From an uncultured Marinobacterium sp. (lineage in GTDB: Bacteria; Pseudomonadota; Gammaproteobacteria; Pseudomonadales; Balneatricaceae): 64,000 nucleotides of DNA. The stretch covers positions 222,925 to 286,924 of the forward strand of contig CANMWJ010000004.1 in assembly GCA_947501565.1 (NCBI GenBank). Direction: 5' to 3'. Position numbers and translations under genes: made by a program. Of the stretch, positions 61,408 through 64,000 are shown one piece after another. Under the pieces are notes generated by a model. That model saw only the letters and a program-made list of their open reading frames with translations. It did no database searches and had not been told where the DNA came from. Within the stretch, counting starts at the first letter, position 1, and the number at the start of each line of letters is the position of its first letter.

Positions 61408-62667
61408 ATGCAGTCACTGCTCGATAAACCCGCCCTGCGCTTTCTCAGTTACCTGCTGAGACAGTTCAAAGCCAATCAGGGCATCCTGAACGCCTCCGCG
61501 CTCACCTATACCACGCTGTTTGCGGTGGTCCCGTTGATGACGGTTTCCTACGCCATGCTGGCGGCGGTGCCGTCGTTTCAGGGAGTAGGGGAGCAGCTGC
61601 AGGGGTGGATCTTCAGTAACTTTGTGCCGGCTACCGGAGCGGTGGTGCAGGACTATCTGGCCGGGTTTGCCAGTCAGGCGCGTAAGCTGACCGCTGTGGG
61701 TGTGGTGTTGCTGGCGGTCACCGCCATCATGATGATGAAAAATATCGAGGCGGCGTTTAACCGGGTATGGCGGGTATCGGAACCGCGCAAAGGGTTGTCG
61801 AGTTTCCTGCTCTACTGGGCGATCCTTAGCCTGGGCCCGATCCTGATCGGTCTGGGTCTGGTTGTAACCTCTTATATCGCTTCGATCTCCTTTATTACCT
61901 CCGCCACCGAAGTGGTGGGCAAGGCGCGTTTGCTCTCCATTCTGCCGATGGCGCTGTCGGCCGCTGCGTTTACGTTGCTCTATGCCGCCGTACCGAACTG
62001 CCGCGTGCCGCTGAAAAACGCCTTTTATGGTGGACTGGTGGTGGCGATTCTGTTCGAGTCGGCCAAGCGTGGATTCGCCTTCTTCGTCACCCAGTTCCCA
62101 TCTTATGAGCTGGTGTATGGCGCGTTTGCCGCAGTACCGCTGTTTCTGGTGTGGATCTTTATCTCCTGGATCATCATTCTGCTGGGCGCTGAGCTGACCC
62201 GTGGTCTGACCGTTTATCGTCAGCTGGACGCTAAAGGTTCGATCTCTGATCTGCATATTCTGGTGGGTATCCTGAACCGTCTGTGGCAAGCACAACAGAA
62301 GGGCGAAGCGCTCTCCGACCGGGTACTGCTGAAGGAGGTGCCGGGGCTGGATCAGGGACACTGGGATCAGTACGTGCAGATACTGCTGGAAGGGAAGGTG
62401 ATCAGCCGTACCGACCGTGGGCACTACCTGCTGGCACGGGATATGGGTCAGCTGACACTGGGTCAGCTCAATCAGCTATTGCCATGGCCACTGCCTGAAG
62501 CCCCCGAGGCGGAATCGATGCTGGGGTGGGAGCGGGAGATGAACCGCCGACTGGCTCAGGTGAGTGATTCGCGCAAAGAGGCATTGAAAATTTCGCTGGA
62601 GCGGTTATTTTCTGAAACCGACTCTGCGGTGAAAACGGTGGATCAGGTTAAGGAACAATCCTCCTGA
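61408..62667 (+). CDS. YihY/BrkB family inner-membrane protein
   Basis: A 419-residue protein with six membrane spans in residues about 30-265: LNASALTYTTLFAVVPLMTVSYAMLA, MMMKNIEAAFNRVWRVSEPRKG, and LVYGAFAAVPLFLVWIFISWIIILLGAEL, the YihY/BrkB signature. A cytoplasmic C-terminal domain (about 280-419) contains a winged-helix-like part (LKEVPGLDQGHWDQYVQILLEGKVISRTDRGHYLLARD). Once called RNase BN, but that assignment was withdrawn; the role is unknown. It is divergent from arsC. Confidence 0.92.
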   Translation: MQSLLDKPALRFLSYLLRQFKANQGILNASALTYTTLFAVVPLMTVSYAMLAAVPSFQGVGEQLQGWIFSNFVPATGAVVQDYLAGFASQARKLTAVGVVLLAVTAIMMMKNIEAAFNRVWRVSEPRKGLSSFLLYWAILSLGPILIGLGLVVTSYIASISFITSATEVVGKARLLSILPMALSAAAFTLLYAAVPNCRVPLKNAFYGGLVVAILFESAKRGFAFFVTQFPSYELVYGAFAAVPLFLVWIFISWIIILLGAELTRGLTVYRQLDAKGSISDLHILVGILNRLWQAQQKGEALSDRVLLKEVPGLDQGHWDQYVQILLEGKVISRTDRGHYLLARDMGQLTLGQLNQLLPWPLPEAPEAESMLGWEREMNRRLAQVSDSRKEALKISLERLFSETDSAVKTVDQVKEQSS

Positions 62668-62721
62668 TTACCCCGACCGCTTTAAAGGCATCATTCATAA
62701 TAAGAAAGAAGGTAGGTTTTC

Positions 62722-62997
62722 ATGGCGACGATCTGCATCCATGCATTTGTAACGGGACGTGTACAGGGTGTCTGGTTCCGGCAATCCACCAAAGAAGAAG
62801 CGGAACGACAAGGGCTGGCTGGTTGGGTACGTAACCTTTCTGATGGCCGGGTGGAGGCGCTGTTGCAGGGCGAAGAGCGTGCAGTGCGTCAGGTGGAAGC
62901 GTGGCTGAATCAGGGGCCTGAGCTGGCAACGGTGGCTGAGGTTGTATCCGAAGAGGCAGAGGTCTCGGAGGAGCTGGTCGAGTTCGAAATTCTGTAA
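62722..62997 (+). CDS. Acylphosphatase
   Basis: A 91-residue enzyme that hydrolyses acyl phosphates such as 1,3-bisphosphoglycerate. The active-site loop GRVQGVWFR (Arg20) and Asn38 in GWVRNLSDGRVEA are present. Length is typical. It lies 55 bp after yihY with its own ribosome-binding site (GAAGGTAGGTTTTC). It shares a bidirectional terminator with the convergent transglycosylase gene. Confidence 0.95.
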   Translation: MATICIHAFVTGRVQGVWFRQSTKEEAERQGLAGWVRNLSDGRVEALLQGEERAVRQVEAWLNQGPELATVAEVVSEEAEVSEELVEFEIL

Positions 62998-63016
62998 ATC
63001 TATCCCCGCCTGATAA

Positions 63017-63042
63017 AAGCGGTATTACTCGAAATACCGCTT
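63017..63042. terminator. Bidirectional terminator overlapping the transglycosylase stop
   Basis: AAGCGGTATT and AAATACCGCTT form a stem of about nine pairs around ACTCG. It follows acyP on the plus strand; on the minus strand it includes the last codons of the transglycosylase gene and is followed by TTTTATC. Confidence 0.75.
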
Positions 63043-63588
63043 CTGATTCTTATATACCCGCTCCGGGTACCAGGTTTTACCGTATGAGCCGTTGTAGCGC
63101 GCCAGCGCCTCGGTGACATTGCCCTTCGCCACTTTCATGTAGTGCTTCAGAATCGTGCAGCCGTAGCGCAGGTTGGTGTGGATGTTGGTCAGGTTGTCGT
63201 TGGGGCGTCCGATCTCGTTTTTCCAGAACGGCATCACCTGCATCAAACCTTGCGCCCCGGCACGGGAGATGGCGAAGCGGTTGAAATGGCTTTCGGTGTG
63301 AATCAGCCCTAGCACCAGATCGATCGGCAGATCATTGCGTTTCGCTTCAGCGTGGGCGGTTTTCAGAATCTCGATCCGTTCCAGATTATCCGGTACGTAG
63401 GAGGCGATACGTCCGGACATATCCACCAGCCAAACCTCAGCCTGAAAGCGGTCGCCAAAACTGTTGGCGTTGGCAAAACTGTTTTTCAGCGCGTCACGAA
63501 GGGCGGGGTCCACCGCGGGTGGTTTAGCGGCGTAGGCGCTGTTCATCATGAACAGCAGGCTGAGCAGAGCGATCCTGATTGCATTCAT
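63025..63588 (-). CDS. Lytic transglycosylase, SLT domain
   Basis: A 187-residue exported muramidase. The signal peptide (20 residues, ends AYA) precedes the mature enzyme. The SLT domain holds catalytic Glu99 in GLIHTESHFNRFAISRAGAQGLMQVMPFW, then NIHTNLRYGCTILKHYM and ALARYNGSYGKTWYPERV. It cleaves peptidoglycan glycan strands with 1,6-anhydro product formation. ATG 63588 fits the signal peptide; the frame upstream runs through REP sequence and is not credible. Confidence 0.9.
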   Translation of the reverse strand: MNAIRIALLSLLFMMNSAYAAKPPAVDPALRDALKNSFANANSFGDRFQAEVWLVDMSGRIASYVPDNLERIEILKTAHAEAKRNDLPIDLVLGLIHTESHFNRFAISRAGAQGLMQVMPFWKNEIGRPNDNLTNIHTNLRYGCTILKHYMKVAKGNVTEALARYNGSYGKTWYPERVYKNQKRYFE

Positions 63589-63665
63589 GGGCCGCAGTAT
63601 ATGTGAAGTTTGAGGCTGTTTATAGAGAGCGGCGTCAGGGGGCATTCCAGAAACCACCTTCTGAT

Positions 63666-63746
63666 GTTGGGAGTCGCTGGTGCTCGTCGCCAACCTACGG
63701 ATCTTAATCACCCTGTAGGTTGGCCAACGCCCCAGCGTTGCCCAAC
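63666..63746. repeat. REP pair (BIME), mixed subtypes
   Basis: GTTGGGAGTCGCTGGTGCTCG...CCTAC opposite GTAGGTTGGCCAACGCC...GCCCAAC. Confidence 0.88.
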
Positions 63747-63768
63747 AACACTGGCAATGAACAAAGAT

Positions 63769-63847
63769 GTTGAGCATCGCTGCGCGATGGACAACCTACG
63801 AAGCTCGATCACCCTGTAGGTTGGCGGCGAGCGCAGCAACTCCCAAC
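63769..63847. repeat. REP pair (BIME), mixed subtypes
   Basis: GTTGAGCATCGCTGCGCGAT...ACAACCTAC opposite GTAGGTTGGCGGCGAG...CTCCCAAC. Confidence 0.85.
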
Positions 63848-63926
63848 GATATGTCCCGAAATCTGGTTTACAGCCGGAGCATTACCCATAAGTTTCGTTT
63901 CATAACAAACCGGGAACGCGAGACCT

Positions 63927-64000
63927 GTAGGTTGGCCAACGCCCCAGCGTTGCCCAACAACACTGGCAATGAACAAAGATGTTGAGCATCGCTGCGCGAT
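63927..64000. repeat. Exact 74-bp duplication of REP sequence at 63715-63788
   Basis: From the GTAG head at 63927 to the window edge the sequence equals 63715-63788 base for base (REP, AACACTGGCAATGAACAAAG linker, then the start of the next REP). The two copies are 212 bp apart. Confidence 0.9.

Larger units (their letters stand above)
63589..64000. other. REP-filled intergenic region at the window edge
   Basis: No gene is visible; three REP pairs (the last truncated by the window edge) with duplicated linkers occupy most of it. Confidence 0.8.

Overview
The window is about 64 kb of chromosome from a Gram-negative gammaproteobacterium. The gene set points to a marine, respiratory, organic-acid-using organism of the Oceanospirillales type (Marinobacterium/Neptuniibacter-like). 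This rests on a malate:quinone oxidoreductase, a Tct tricarboxylate transporter, a C-P lyase operon, CusCBA, the ArsC-WrbA-DUF2069 cluster and an OprC-type receptor. The placement is an inference from gene content and protein style. No tRNA, rRNA, CRISPR array, integrase or complete insertion sequence was seen.

Layout. 0-6 kb: the start of a PAS protein (cut by the window edge), small proteins, mqo, a DUF4389 protein and a di-haem cytochrome c peroxidase behind an FNR/Anr-type promoter. 6-14 kb: a porin, tctABC on the minus strand, and a divergent CitA/CitB-type two-component system that probably controls them. 13.7-18 kb: sulfur/redox genes (rhodanese, AraC regulator, permease, redox-active disulfide protein, metallo-hydrolase) with a 40-bp operator-like palindrome, then a thioesterase. 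18-24.5 kb: a copper/silver efflux operon (His-rich membrane protein, cusC, cusB, cusA). 24.5-27.2 kb: an accessory patch with two distant paralogues of unknown function, each preceded by the same GC-rich palindromic module and the same 19-nt leader. 27.2-35.6 kb: phnGHIJKLMNP (C-P lyase) with a divergent LysR gene and a Pho-box-like site; no phnCDE transporter is adjacent. 36-47.5 kb: an MASE1-PAS-GGDEF-EAL protein, an SDR-DoxX-like protein, DUF2269, RNase R, a histidine kinase with a degenerate ATP-binding domain, an SDR and HlyU. 47.8-49.8 kb: an AT-rich AAA ATPase split exactly at a canonical -1 slippery heptamer. 50-57.5 kb: gcvP, a copper TonB receptor with a highly structured leader, an LpxR-like protein and dsbB. 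57.8-63.6 kb: a MazG-like NTP-PPase, a fused SufS-SufE, DUF2069-wrbA-arsC, YihY, acylphosphatase and a lytic transglycosylase.

A dispersed repeat family runs through the whole window: GTAG-headed imperfect palindromes (GTAGGTTGG...CCCAAC) in inverted pairs, always between genes. They match the REP/BIME style of elements mobilised by RAYT transposases. They have been amplified into tandem arrays with periods of 143 bp (5.9-6.3 kb) and 130 bp (55.5-55.9 kb), and a 212-bp-spaced exact duplication lies at the right edge.

Themes that link loci are copper handling (CusCBA efflux, OprC uptake), sulfur and disulfide chemistry (rhodanese, SufS-SufE, DsbB, permease operon), phosphonate use under phosphate limitation, and di-/tricarboxylate metabolism (porin, Tct, Mqo). 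The most novel-looking items are the paired-module cassettes at 24.5-27.2 kb, the slippery-site ATPase at 47.8-49.8 kb, and the multi-stem leader of the copper receptor.
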